Shown piece after piece: positions 10,864 to 20,126 of a stretch of DNA of 64,000 nucleotides (position 1 is its first letter; every line of letters starts with the position of its first letter). The stretch comes from a bacterium. GTDB taxonomy: Bacteria; Zixibacteria; MSB-5A5; GN15; FEB-12. A model generated the notes under the pieces. The model did no database searches, was not told the DNA's origin, and worked only from the letters and a program-made list of their open reading frames with translations. The DNA lies in the NCBI GenBank assembly GCA_020444475.1, contig JAHLKV010000002.1, forward strand, positions 789,947-853,946, in the 5' to 3' direction. Position numbers and translations under genes: made by a program.

Positions 10864-11444
10864 TGTTTGTCACCGATGACATGCTGGCGGAGATGGAGCG
10901 CCTCTACGGCGTTCCCGATGAGCGTACGTTTGGTATCGCGGTCAACGAAACCGAGTTCAAGCGCATCCGCGATTCGCAGATCGACGGCCGCAACCACGAT
11001 GTGACCATCTACATCCGTAAAGAAAACCAGGTCGCTGTCATCGCCAAGCACATCTATCCGCCCGATCTCTATCGCGCCCCTTCGGGCGGCCTGAAACCCG
11101 GCGAAGACTTCCACGTCGGCGCTTATCGCGAGGTCGCCGAAGAGACCGGCTGCGAGGTCAAGCTGACCGATTACGTCCTTCGTACCTCGGTTGCGTTTAC
11201 GCTCGGTTCGCAGATGATCTTCTGGCGCTCATTTGTCTTCCTTGCCGACTACCTCAAGGGCAACTTCCAGTTCACCGACCATAATGAAATCCGGTCGGTC
11301 CGCTGGGCTGACTGGTTGGAATTCGCCCACTTCGGTCGCATCATGCGGCAGACATCGATGGGCGGTCTGCACTACCGCGCCGTCATGCACGAGGAACTCG
11401 AAAGCATTCTCCGCGAACGCGAACTGCTTCCGACCGAGAAATAA
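10863..11444 (+). CDS. NUDIX hydrolase
   Basis: Nudix box-like GGLKPGEDFHVGAYREVAEETGCEV; start overlaps upstream stop (TGATG). Confidence 0.87.
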   Translation: MFVTDDMLAEMERLYGVPDERTFGIAVNETEFKRIRDSQIDGRNHDVTIYIRKENQVAVIAKHIYPPDLYRAPSGGLKPGEDFHVGAYREVAEETGCEVKLTDYVLRTSVAFTLGSQMIFWRSFVFLADYLKGNFQFTDHNEIRSVRWADWLEFAHFGRIMRQTSMGGLHYRAVMHEELESILRERELLPTEK

Positions 11445-11630
11445 TCGCCCACATTGCAATTTCCGGAACTTTGTTATCCCTATCATCATTTAAGGCACAT
11501 GTCGTCGCTCATGCTGGGAGCGGTGAGCCCCTGCTATCCAATCTCGCACCGTCGTGCTTACCCCCAACGCTGAGACTTCGCTAACTGGTATAGACCGCAC
11601 GGAGAAAGGCGGTCAGGGAAGGAAAAGGAA

Positions 11631-12125
11631 ATGAAGACATTTGCTATCGGATTGCTTGTCGGCCTGCTCGTGGTCGGCGCTAACGCTACGGCCGGTGACT
11701 CGCCCAACAAAAGCTATGGGCTCCGCGCCGGTTTTGGCCTCACACCTGACCAGGCCGTGGTTGGTGTTCAGTCGGAGCTGGGCAGGGTCAAAATGGCTCG
11801 CTTTGCGCCCAGCGTTGATTTCGGTTTCGGCGACAACGTGACCACCATTGCGCTCAACGCCGACGTTCGCCTGCATCTAAGCCCGCCCAAGTCCGGTGCA
11901 GCTTTCTATGTCGGCGGCGGTCCAACGCTGGTCGTGTTGGAACCCAAAGGACCGATCGGAAGCGACACTGAAATCGGCCTCTCGCTCACCGGCGGTCTTA
12001 AAGTACCGATGGGTGCGAACAACGCGTACACGCTCGAAGGCCGTCTCGGCCTCGGCGACATTCCGGACTTCCGACTGCTGATCGGTGTGTTGTTCGGCGG
12101 CCAGGGCCGCACGAGCGAGAAATAG
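11631..12125 (+). CDS. Secreted outer-membrane beta-barrel-like protein
   Basis: Signal peptide MKTFAIGLLVGLLVVGANATAG; alternating beta-strand pattern. Confidence 0.65.
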   Translation: MKTFAIGLLVGLLVVGANATAGDSPNKSYGLRAGFGLTPDQAVVGVQSELGRVKMARFAPSVDFGFGDNVTTIALNADVRLHLSPPKSGAAFYVGGGPTLVVLEPKGPIGSDTEIGLSLTGGLKVPMGANNAYTLEGRLGLGDIPDFRLLIGVLFGGQGRTSEK

Positions 12126-12157
12126 CCTCGCCTCTCAGAGCAAGCAGCAAATCACAG

Positions 12158-12198
12158 CCCGCGTCACCCCGAGTTCGTCAAGGGTGACGCGGGTTTTT
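12158..12198 (+). terminator. Rho-independent terminator
   Basis: CCCGCGTCACCC ... GGGTGACGCGGG followed by TTTTT. Confidence 0.85.
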
Positions 12199-12288
12199 AC
12201 ATCCCCGTTGTTATCTTGACATTCCCCCCCCGGCCCGATATACCTGACTCAGCACAGGGGATACCAAACACGTCTGGATCGGGTGATC

Positions 12289-13362
12289 ATGAACCTTATC
12301 GAACAATATTTCGAAAACGCCGTAACCTTCATTCCGGCAGTGGTGGCAATTGCCGGCGTTATCCTCGTACTGGCTTTGGCGCGGTTCATTCTGGACAAGC
12401 GCTACGCCGGTCGGCCCAACTCCCGCTTCCAGATGCAGCTCATCCTGCTGGTCCTGTCGTTTATCGGGCTGCTGGTTATCATCATGTCGCTGCCGCTGTC
12501 CGATACCCGCACCGGACAGATACTCAGCCTGATCGGAATCCTGCTCTCGGCGGCGATCGCGCTGTCGTCGACGACCTTCGTCGGCAACATCATGGCCGGT
12601 CTTATGCTCCGTGCGGTCAGGTCCTTCCGACCGGGAGATTTCGTCCGCATCGGCGATTACTTCGGACGCGTTTCCGAACAGGGTCTCTTTCACACCGAAA
12701 TCCAGACTGTCGACCGCGACCTGACCTCCATGCCCAACCTCTATCTCGTCACCAACCCGGTCAAGGTAATCCGGTCCTCGGGCACCCTTGTCACGGCGGA
12801 GGTCTCGCTGGGCTACGACATCTCCCGTCGGAAAATCGAGAAGGCACTTCGGCAGGCGGCCGCCGACGCCGGTCTCACCGAGCCGTTTGTCCATGTCATG
12901 GAGCTCGGCGATTTCTCCATCACCTACCGGGTGGCGGGTCTGCTCACCGAGGTCAAGCAACTGCTCTCCTGTCGCTCGATGCTTCGTGAGAAGATGCTCG
13001 ACCGACTGCACGAAGCCGGTATCGAGATTGTCTCGCCGACCTTCATGAACACCCGCGCTTTCGATACATCGAAAAACTTCATCCCTCGGGCAGAGCCCCG
13101 AGAGAGCGAGGAAAGCGATACTCGCACGACGCCCGAAGCGGTCGTGTTCGACAAGGCCGAAGAGGCCGAGTCGTTGGAGAAACTTCAGGAGCGATTTGAT
13201 GCTCTCGGCGGTGAGCTCGATGAAGCGCGGGCGGCTCTGAAAGAGGCCGCCGAAGACCGGGCAAAACAGGACCTTCAGGCCCGGATTGACCGACTCGAAA
13301 CCAGTCGCACACGACTGGCCGACTTCATCAAACGCCGCGCCGAGTCACCACGCAAAGAATAA
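12289..13362 (+). CDS. MscS-family mechanosensitive ion channel with C-terminal coiled coil
   Basis: TM segments followed by MscS core (FRPGDFVRIGDYFGRVSEQGLFHTEIQTVD). Confidence 0.88.
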   Translation: MNLIEQYFENAVTFIPAVVAIAGVILVLALARFILDKRYAGRPNSRFQMQLILLVLSFIGLLVIIMSLPLSDTRTGQILSLIGILLSAAIALSSTTFVGNIMAGLMLRAVRSFRPGDFVRIGDYFGRVSEQGLFHTEIQTVDRDLTSMPNLYLVTNPVKVIRSSGTLVTAEVSLGYDISRRKIEKALRQAAADAGLTEPFVHVMELGDFSITYRVAGLLTEVKQLLSCRSMLREKMLDRLHEAGIEIVSPTFMNTRAFDTSKNFIPRAEPRESEESDTRTTPEAVVFDKAEEAESLEKLQERFDALGGELDEARAALKEAAEDRAKQDLQARIDRLETSRTRLADFIKRRAESPRKE

Positions 13363-13404
13363 CGACCAAATCCTCATAGCTTGCATGCTGTCGAAAGGAA
13401 CGAT

Positions 13405-15237
13405 ATGGGTATCAGCCGACGGTTTCCGTCCTATCAGCACGTGGCCGGCAGTGCCGCGGCGACTCTCAAGCGCTTTCCGCTGACCCTGCTTGCGGCCGTG
13501 GTGGCATCGGCCGCCGCAGTCGCCCTGATCGAATCCGACGGTGGCGAGCACGCGTCGCTGATCAATCGCATTCTCTCGACCGCCGCGCTTGGTATTCCGC
13601 TGTTTATCGCCCTGACGGCGTTCGCCGAACGTCTGTTTAACCGCTACAGCCGCCGCCTGCTTTTTCAACTCGGCGGAGTCGTACTGCTGATGATCTACTA
13701 TATCTCCCTTCCCGACGACCCGTTCGATCTATATACCGATACTCTCCGGTTTGTCCTGCTCTTCGCCGGACTGCATTTTCTCGTGGCATTTGTGCCGTAT
13801 ATCGGCGGAGCGCAGATACAGGGATTCTGGCAGTACAACAAATCGCTCTTCCTGCGTATCCTCATCAGCGCCCTCTACACGGGTGTGCTCTATGTCGGAC
13901 TGGCGATCGCCCTCGCTGCCCTCGACTACCTGTTTGGGGTCGATATCAACGAAGACTACTACGCGAAGATGTGGATGATCATGGTGGGATGTTTCAATAC
14001 TATCTTCTTCCTGGCCGGCTTCCCTCGGGATCTCCCCGCCCTCAATGGGGAGATGTCGTATCCAAAAGGGCTGAAAATCTTCACGCAGTTCGTGCTCCTG
14101 CCGCTGGTGGCGCTGTACTTCATCATACTGTTTGCCTATGAACTCAAGATCATCGTCCAGTGGGAATTGCCCAAAGGCTGGGTGTCGCAGTTGGTGCTCT
14201 GGTATGCGGTAGTCGGCACCCTGTCGCTGCTGCTGCTGCACCCGCTTCGCGAAATCGCCGAGAACAAGTGGATCAAGACCTTCATGACCTGGTTCTTCCG
14301 CGCTCTCGTTCCCCTGATTGTCCTGCTCTTTTTCGCCATCCTGACCCGCATCGCCGACTACGGCATCACCGCCAACCGGTATCTGGTGGTGGCGCTCGCG
14401 ATCGGGCTGGCAGTCGTAACGTTGTACTTCATGTTTGCCCGCGCCAAAGATATTCGCATCATACCGATCGTCCTCGCCGTCCTTGCGTTTGTCGCCGCCT
14501 ATGGTCCGTGGTCGGCCTTCTCGATATCCGAGAGCAGCCAGAAAAGCAGGCTGGAAGAGATCCTTGAGCGCAACGACATGCTGGTCGATGGTCACATGGT
14601 GGCCGCCGACGGGGAGTTGTCGTTCGAAGACCGTCGGGAGATGAGCAGCATTATCGACTACCTCAACGACTGGCACGGGATCGACGCCCTGTCGCCGTAC
14701 CTGTCCGACAGCATGCTTCTCGCTCTCGACACGCTCCCCAAATACAGCCGCTCGACCGAGGTGGTGGCGATGCTCGGTTTCCAGTATGTCGCGCCGTGGC
14801 GGACACCGGAAGAAGGGGCGTACTACTCCCTTAACACCGCCGACTGGGGAAGCCTGAAGGTAGACGGGTTCGACTACATGATTCGACTGCAGGGGGTGCC
14901 GATGCCGGATGCGAGCATGGCGTATGGGTTTGGCGATGACACGGTCTTTGTCGCGCTCGATACGATCACGACCACCATGTTTCTCTCACTGACCCGCGAG
15001 CTCGAAGATTCCACCCGCACGGCTGTACTTCCGCTTGCCGACACGCTTGGCGTGCTGGCGCTGAAGCCGATGCGTGGCTGGGCGCAGCCATCGGAAGAGA
15101 TGATGTTTGATATTGCATGCGGAGACTTTGTCGCTCGTCTGGTGCTCACGAATGTCGGTGGGTACATTCGCGACGACGGTCCGCATGTCGACACGTTCAG
15201 CGGCATACTGCTGATCCGCAAAACCAAAACCGAGTAG
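13405..15237 (+). CDS. DUF4153-family multi-pass membrane protein
   Basis: Many TM helices with FVPYIGGAQIQGFWQYNKSLFLRI and ALNGEMSYPKGLKIFTQFVLLPL; RBS aaagga before ATG 13405. Confidence 0.75.
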   Translation: MGISRRFPSYQHVAGSAAATLKRFPLTLLAAVVASAAAVALIESDGGEHASLINRILSTAALGIPLFIALTAFAERLFNRYSRRLLFQLGGVVLLMIYYISLPDDPFDLYTDTLRFVLLFAGLHFLVAFVPYIGGAQIQGFWQYNKSLFLRILISALYTGVLYVGLAIALAALDYLFGVDINEDYYAKMWMIMVGCFNTIFFLAGFPRDLPALNGEMSYPKGLKIFTQFVLLPLVALYFIILFAYELKIIVQWELPKGWVSQLVLWYAVVGTLSLLLLHPLREIAENKWIKTFMTWFFRALVPLIVLLFFAILTRIADYGITANRYLVVALAIGLAVVTLYFMFARAKDIRIIPIVLAVLAFVAAYGPWSAFSISESSQKSRLEEILERNDMLVDGHMVAADGELSFEDRREMSSIIDYLNDWHGIDALSPYLSDSMLLALDTLPKYSRSTEVVAMLGFQYVAPWRTPEEGAYYSLNTADWGSLKVDGFDYMIRLQGVPMPDASMAYGFGDDTVFVALDTITTTMFLSLTRELEDSTRTAVLPLADTLGVLALKPMRGWAQPSEEMMFDIACGDFVARLVLTNVGGYIRDDGPHVDTFSGILLIRKTKTE

Positions 15238-15258
15238 CCCATCCGTCCCGGGTGGGCG
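15235..15258. repeat. Module K, left copy of a 24-bp perfect inverted repeat
   Basis: TAGCCCATCCGTCCCGGGTGGGCG; exact reverse complement at 15557-15580. Contains the stop codon of the upstream gene. Confidence 0.85.
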
Positions 15259-15286
15259 AAGTAGGCCGCGGCGGCCCTTCTTTGTC

Positions 15287-15308
15287 ATTCCCGGCCGCGA
15301 CCGGGAAT
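15287..15308. repeat. Module J (dRS3-like palindrome)
   Basis: ATTCCCGGccgcgaCCGGGAAT. Confidence 0.65.
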
Positions 15309-15341
15309 CCACTTATGCCAGACCGGGTGGCCCGCGGGTGG

Positions 15342-15389
15342 CCCACCATTTATGGTGGGATGGTGCACGGAGACGTACACCACGCACGG
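15342..15389. repeat. Modules H plus F
   Basis: CCCACCATTTATGGTGGG (15342-15359) directly followed by tGGTGCACGGAGACGTACACCACGCACGG. Confidence 0.8.
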
Positions 15390-15491
15390 ACCCACGCGGG
15401 ACGGGCGTGTTAAAGAAGCCCTGGGTTAAGTTTATTGCTTGCCGAACCTAACGAGCCATGTGAGGGAATCGGCGTACTTGACAGTGAGATG

Positions 15492-15533
15492 CCGTCGGGT
15501 GTCGTTCGCTGGAGGCGAACTAGCACCCGACGG
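15492..15533. repeat. Module G, 42-bp long hairpin
   Basis: CCGTCGGGTGTCGTTCGCTGGAGGCGAACTAGCACCCGACGG; inverted relative to copies at 31831 and 32174. Confidence 0.85.
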
Positions 15534-15556
15534 AACAGTTTTGAACGACCCGTTGC

Positions 15557-15580
15557 CGCCCACCCGGGACGGATGGGCTA
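15557..15580. repeat. Module K, right (inverted) copy
   Basis: CGCCCACCCGGGACGGATGGGCTA, exact reverse complement of 15235-15258. Confidence 0.85.
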
Positions 15581-15608
15581 CAGGTAACTGGTATCTTCGT
15601 CAGGGTCC

Positions 15609-15647
15609 GTGGTGCACGGGGACGTACACCACGCACGGACCCACGCG
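15609..15647. repeat. Module F
   Basis: GTGGTGCACGGGGACGTACACCACGCACGGACCCACGCG. Confidence 0.8.
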
Positions 15648-15672
15648 TGACGCCATACGATCGATTCCACCA

Positions 15673-16284
15673 TCACCACGGCAGAAACATCCGCACCCGC
15701 GTCATATACTCCCGATACTGCTCACCATAGTGCGCCAGCAACATCGCCTCTTCGCGCTTCGCCCGATAGTACCACGCCGGTGCGCTGAACAGAATCGTCA
15801 ACGCCAAAAGCGGCCAGTAGGCGAAAGCCAGCCCAAGCCCCAGCTCCGCCATCAGGTTCCCGGTGTAGATCGGATGACGGGCAAACGTGTACGGTCCGGT
15901 CGTGATGAGGGGATTGTCCTCTCGTACTCGCAGGTCTTTCTCAAGGCCCGTCCCCTGGACCAGCATCGCCCACACCCGGATGATGTTACCGAGCAGAAAC
16001 AACATCACCCCAACCGGACCGGCCAGAGCGGTGGTCTCACTGTCGGCGATATGGTCCGAGCCGGGGAGAATCGGCAGCGGATCGATACCGAACATGAGGA
16101 AGACAACCACGACTGAATGCACCGCCATCAGGAGATGCGGCAGGTGCAGTTTCCAGCCGGAGAACTCGACCAGGATCGGCGGGCGTGCATGCCGGAGCCA
16201 CCGCACAAACCAGGGACCGAGCGCGGCGGCCGTTGCCACTGCGACAAGTACGATCGGCAGCTTGATCCAGAAGAGGTCAATCAT
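15673..16284 (-). CDS. Isoprenylcysteine carboxyl methyltransferase (ICMT)/PEMT-family membrane methyltransferase
   Basis: GPYTFARHPIYTGNLMAELG and REEAMLLAHYGEQYREYMTRV signatures; start chosen at MIDLFWIK. Confidence 0.85.
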   Translation of the reverse strand: MIDLFWIKLPIVLVAVATAAALGPWFVRWLRHARPPILVEFSGWKLHLPHLLMAVHSVVVVFLMFGIDPLPILPGSDHIADSETTALAGPVGVMLFLLGNIIRVWAMLVQGTGLEKDLRVREDNPLITTGPYTFARHPIYTGNLMAELGLGLAFAYWPLLALTILFSAPAWYYRAKREEAMLLAHYGEQYREYMTRVRMFLPW

Positions 16285-16529
16285 GGCTTCTAAAACGTAC
16301 ATCGGAACCAGAATGTCAATGGCCCGATTGGGCCGACCCACCTTGCACCTGCCGGGCGGCCCCATCCACTGTAGGCAGGAGCCCACATTTTGAGCCGTTG
16401 TGAGGTCGACGCGGATCGGCCGTTTTCTACCTAACCGGCAGTTATCCTGTGGCTTACCTGCTCCGGCACCCGGTTTGTAAGGAACTGTCCGGTACGAATT
16501 GCTGTCACCTGACAGACAAGGGGAATGAC

Positions 16530-17072
16530 ATGACAAGTCGCGATCTGAAATCAAAGCTGATATTGATCTGGATGACCTTCGCGCTGGCGGTCTCCGCCTC
16601 CGGAAGTGATCCGGCGACAACCGAGCAGTCCGGGCTTTCCGAAGATTCCTCCGCGGTCTATGAGCGCCGGGTTGACCTGACAGTCGACGGGCTTTCCCAC
16701 GCGGTCGATCTGTGGCACGATGCTAACCTGCTGGGCAACGAGGATCTGATCGCCCGTTATGAGATCCTGATCGACAACATCCTCCGGGCCGATATCAAGG
16801 CCACCGAGATGGTTCTCAAGACCCTCGAGTCCGAGTGCCATGCCGATGGCTCGGGCGGCGAGCCGAAAATCAAAGCCGAGCTCGAGGACTGCTACCGCAT
16901 CCTGTATGAGAAAGAGAAACTGGCCGGGATGGTCCGACGGGCGGACACCTTCAGCGAGAAATACCGACACCTGGGCGGCTATATCAACGCCCTTCGGCGC
17001 GAACTCGGCATGCCGAGACTTCGGTTGGCCGAAGACAAGGAAGCTATCGACGACAGCCCAAGCCGGCCCTAG
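16530..17072 (+). CDS. Hypothetical secreted protein
   Basis: ATG with RBS aagggga; N-terminal signal peptide; no recognised domain. Confidence 0.6.
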   Translation: MTSRDLKSKLILIWMTFALAVSASGSDPATTEQSGLSEDSSAVYERRVDLTVDGLSHAVDLWHDANLLGNEDLIARYEILIDNILRADIKATEMVLKTLESECHADGSGGEPKIKAELEDCYRILYEKEKLAGMVRRADTFSEKYRHLGGYINALRRELGMPRLRLAEDKEAIDDSPSRP

Positions 17073-17190
17073 CACCGCATATCGCCAGAGCCCGGACCGC
17101 GGCGGGGAGAGTTAGTGCCGCGCCGGGGCTCCCGATAGACAATCGACCGACAAGTATCGTGCTCTCCCCTTCTTGTCTGTCTCTTCGCGC

Positions 17191-17223
17191 GAGCCGCCGC
17201 GGTCTCACCGACCGCGGCGGTTC
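17191..17223. terminator. Strong GC hairpin, terminator-like
   Basis: GAGCCGCCGCGGTC tcacc GACCGCGGCGGTTC followed by aattt; weak U-run. Confidence 0.45.
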
Positions 17224-17559
17224 AATTTGTGACCGGTCATCAGATTGACCGTTTTGCGCTCCTATTTTCGGTCGATTTTGCTATTTTGTCCATTTTCACT
17301 GCCTTTCTCCATTGATCTGCATGGATTAATGCCATCGCATAGCCTGCCAGAAGACCGGGTGCGGTCGTTCAAGGGCGAGCGAGTAAAGCCTGTCGATTTC
17401 CCATCTTGTTGATATATGGCTATATGAGTCATTGTGTTACGTCATGTGGTGACGTTTCAATCTGACCATGGTCGACCAGTGTAACCACGGAAGGACAGTG
17501 ATTTACAATATTTTTTTGATTCACTGCCATAGTATGACATCGTTTTATCCGTTATTGTT

Positions 17560-18187
17560 CCTGAGGGGGGGAGAGGCATGCCCGACCGATCTCGTTGACC
17601 GAGGGCATGCCCCTCCTTTAGCGATCGACCGCGGTATCCATGGCTGATACCCGGTGACAATACAAGCCGGGGATATTCAGTCGTTTGAAACGACATCAGT
17701 CAACTAAACCGAGGAGTCGAGACGAAGGAGCGGAAGAAGCCGGGCATCAATGGCTGACTGAGACCTAAGGACGGAGGAGGCCAGCTTACGGAGAATGCAG
17801 CGCACCAGCACGACGGGTCCGGAGGGGTGGGAGCCCGGGATGACCGGTGAGCGCCGTTTCAAGGGGGGTGCTTGACAAGAAGCACCATCGCGAAAGGCTT
17901 TGTTGAAGCCACGCGTATTTCGGGTTGATACCAAAGGGGAGAACGAAGACCTAAGCAAAGTTGGGATGGGGGCGACCTTTCGGGGCTGTCCGCGTCCCAT
18001 GTCGAGGCTGGTAGCCGAGTCCGGACCAATCCCCCAGGGTTTGGAGCGGTTGCCACGCGTCCCCTCGAGACGGCGTCAGTCGGCCACCTTGTCGCGCCCA
18101 GTACAAGGCCGGCTGGCGCCTCACTTTTTTTGCCGGCGAAAAGAACACCAAAACAAAAGGCCCGCTCCAAATGGGCGGGCTTTTCGT
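17560..18187 (+). ncRNA. Candidate large structured RNA, family unknown
   Basis: No convincing ORF; serial hairpins at 17680-17694, 17867-17886, 17889-17915, 18026-18044, 18055-18076 and 18087-18108, ending in an intrinsic terminator at 18160-18184. Confidence 0.35.
18160..18184 (+). terminator. Intrinsic terminator
   Basis: GCCCGC-tccaaatgg-GCGGGC followed by TTTT. Confidence 0.7.
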
Positions 18188-18206
18188 TCATTATCGTGCC
18201 TTCAAT

Positions 18207-18401
18207 TCAGCCTTCGAATCCACACGTCTTGTGTGTCCCGTCGCAGTACGGCTTGGTCTTCGATTCTCCACAGCGACAGAGTGAGAACCGACCGGTCTTC
18301 GTCTGGGTGGTGCCGTCGGTCATCACGATCTGGGCCTCATCACATTCGACCTTCGCCGGTCCGTTGGGGATCAGCGTGATTATCACTTTGCCCGGTTCCA
18401 T
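18207..18401 (-). CDS. CDGSH-type iron-sulfur domain protein
   Basis: CRCGESKTKPYCDGTHK matches the CDGSH signature. Confidence 0.92.
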   Translation of the reverse strand: MEPGKVIITLIPNGPAKVECDEAQIVMTDGTTQTKTGRFSLCRCGESKTKPYCDGTHKTCGFEG

Positions 18402-18508
18402 AGTGCTACCTCATGTTTCATAGCTGATGGTTGGATTCGGTCGATTAACGGCAGGTCGCAGGTGATGGTTCCCCGGGAACGGGCGTCGTAAGGTCGGTGG
18501 CCATGGGC

Positions 18509-18535
18509 AAAAAAAACGCCGCGCAGGGCGGCGTT
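18509..18535 (-). terminator. Intrinsic terminator of the response regulator gene
   Basis: On minus strand AAACGCCGCcctgcGCGGCGTTTTTTTT. Confidence 0.85.
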
Positions 18536-18557
18536 TGAATCCGGGGGCTGATGCGCT

Positions 18558-18917
18558 CTAGCGAAGCAGCGTGTTGAGCATCTTCTCGATATCGGACATC
18601 ATCAGCGGCTTGCCGAGGAAACCGTCGGCTCGATGCGAGCCCGGCTGCGCGTCGATCTCGGAGACCGAGTAGCCGGAGATCAGCACGACCGGCATTTTCG
18701 GGAAACGCGATTTCACCTCGGAAATCAACTCCAGCCCCGACATGTTCGGCATGCGCATGTCGGTAATCACCATCGAGAAATTGCCTTTCTCGAGTTCGCT
18801 GAGGGCCTCAGCGCCATCGCCGGCGCGGACCGACTCATAGTCAAACACCTCCAGCATTTCCTGCAGGAGGGAGGACATGTTCGGGTTGTCGTCTACTATC
18901 AGTATTCTTTTGGCCAT
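18558..18917 (-). CDS. Single-domain response regulator (CheY-like receiver)
   Basis: ILIVDDN, TDMRMPNMSG and K in GFLGKP. Confidence 0.93.
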   Translation of the reverse strand: MAKRILIVDDNPNMSSLLQEMLEVFDYESVRAGDGAEALSELEKGNFSMVITDMRMPNMSGLELISEVKSRFPKMPVVLISGYSVSEIDAQPGSHRADGFLGKPLMMSDIEKMLNTLLR

Positions 18918-18958
18918 ATTCGCTCCTACAGAAGCTATCGGCAGATATGGCAGGGAGT

Positions 18959-20074
18959 TTAAGCGGTAAAATGGCCGGCGGGGGCGGAGGCGCGGAGGAT
19001 TATCTCGGCGCGGAGCGGCTCGATACCGATCTTCTCGGCGGCCGAAAGAGCCAGTGAGCTCGAGCCGTTTTCGAATGGCGGGACAAATCCCGGGTTGGCG
19101 TCTATCTTGTTGTACACCATAATGTACGGGATGGAGTCGGCATCGATCTCGGAAAGCACCGAACGGGTCTGCTCGATATGTTCAACCAGGTTGGTGTCGG
19201 CACAGTCAGCGACATGAAGCAGCAGATCCGCTTCGTGGACCTCTTCCAGCGTCGACTTAAACGACTCCACCAGTTGGTGCGGCAGCTTCTTGATAAAACC
19301 AACCGTGTCGGAAAAGACGATCTGACAGGGATAGCCAGCGGACATGACACGGGTGGTGGAGTCCAGAGTCGTAAACAGCTTGTCCGCGGTCGAAACATCG
19401 GACTTGGTCAGCAGATTGAACAGAGTGGACTTGCCGGCGTTGGTGTATCCGACCAGGGCAACCTTGAACAGGCGCTGACGGCGCTTCCGCTGGGTGTGGC
19501 GCTGGATATCGAGTTTCTCGAGCTTGCGTTTGAGGTGGGCGATGCGGTCGCGAACCTGTCGACGGTCGATTTCGAGCTGTGTTTCGCCGGGACCCTTGGC
19601 GCCGATCCCGCCGTACTGCTTGGAGAAATGGACCCAGGCGCCGGTGAGACGCGGCAGCGTGTATTCGAGCTGCGCCAGTTCCACCTGCAGGCGGGCGGCG
19701 GCGGTGCGGGCCTGGCGGGCGAAGATATCCAGAATCAGAATCGACCGATCGATCACCTTCCCTTCGAGTTCCCGTTCGAGGTTTCGCTGCTGGGCCGGTG
19801 TGAGCGGGTCATCGAATATGACACAGTTGGCGTCGCCTGCTGCAAGTTGCGCTTTGAGTTCATCGACCAGTCCGCGGCCGACATAAAACGCGGCGTTGAT
19901 CTTCGGCCGAACCTGGATTCGCTGCGCGACTACCCTGGCGCCGGCGGTCGACGCCAGCCGGGCGAGTTCATCGAGTGAGTCAGCCGCTTTGGCTTTGGCG
20001 AGGGAAGTTTCGGCGATACCGATAAGGATCGCCCGTTCTTTGTCTGTATTACCGTATTCGATTGCCATCCGCAT
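18959..20074 (-). CDS. hflX: Ribosome-associated GTPase HflX
   Basis: GGIGAKGPGETQLEIDRR plus G1 VGYTNAGKSTLFN, G3 DTVGF, G4 NKID. Confidence 0.96.
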   Translation of the reverse strand: MRMAIEYGNTDKERAILIGIAETSLAKAKAADSLDELARLASTAGARVVAQRIQVRPKINAAFYVGRGLVDELKAQLAAGDANCVIFDDPLTPAQQRNLERELEGKVIDRSILILDIFARQARTAAARLQVELAQLEYTLPRLTGAWVHFSKQYGGIGAKGPGETQLEIDRRQVRDRIAHLKRKLEKLDIQRHTQRKRRQRLFKVALVGYTNAGKSTLFNLLTKSDVSTADKLFTTLDSTTRVMSAGYPCQIVFSDTVGFIKKLPHQLVESFKSTLEEVHEADLLLHVADCADTNLVEHIEQTRSVLSEIDADSIPYIMVYNKIDANPGFVPPFENGSSSLALSAAEKIGIEPLRAEIILRASAPAGHFTA

Positions 20075-20126
20075 TAATGATACACCAAAATCGGGATTTG
20101 TTCAATACGGATTCGGTTTCCTGCGA

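Noticed and set aside
17560-18187. RNase P RNA, tmRNA, 6S, SRP RNA or group I/II intron identity for the structured block
   Set aside because: Did not find the diagnostic conserved segments of these RNAs by eye; a covariance search would be decisive.
17859-18379. ORFs on both strands (110 aa minus, 159 aa plus) in the 17.8-18.4 kb gap
   Set aside because: Overlapping in several frames, Arg/Ser/Pro-rich, no domain or RBS; hairpin content better supports an RNA or repeat.
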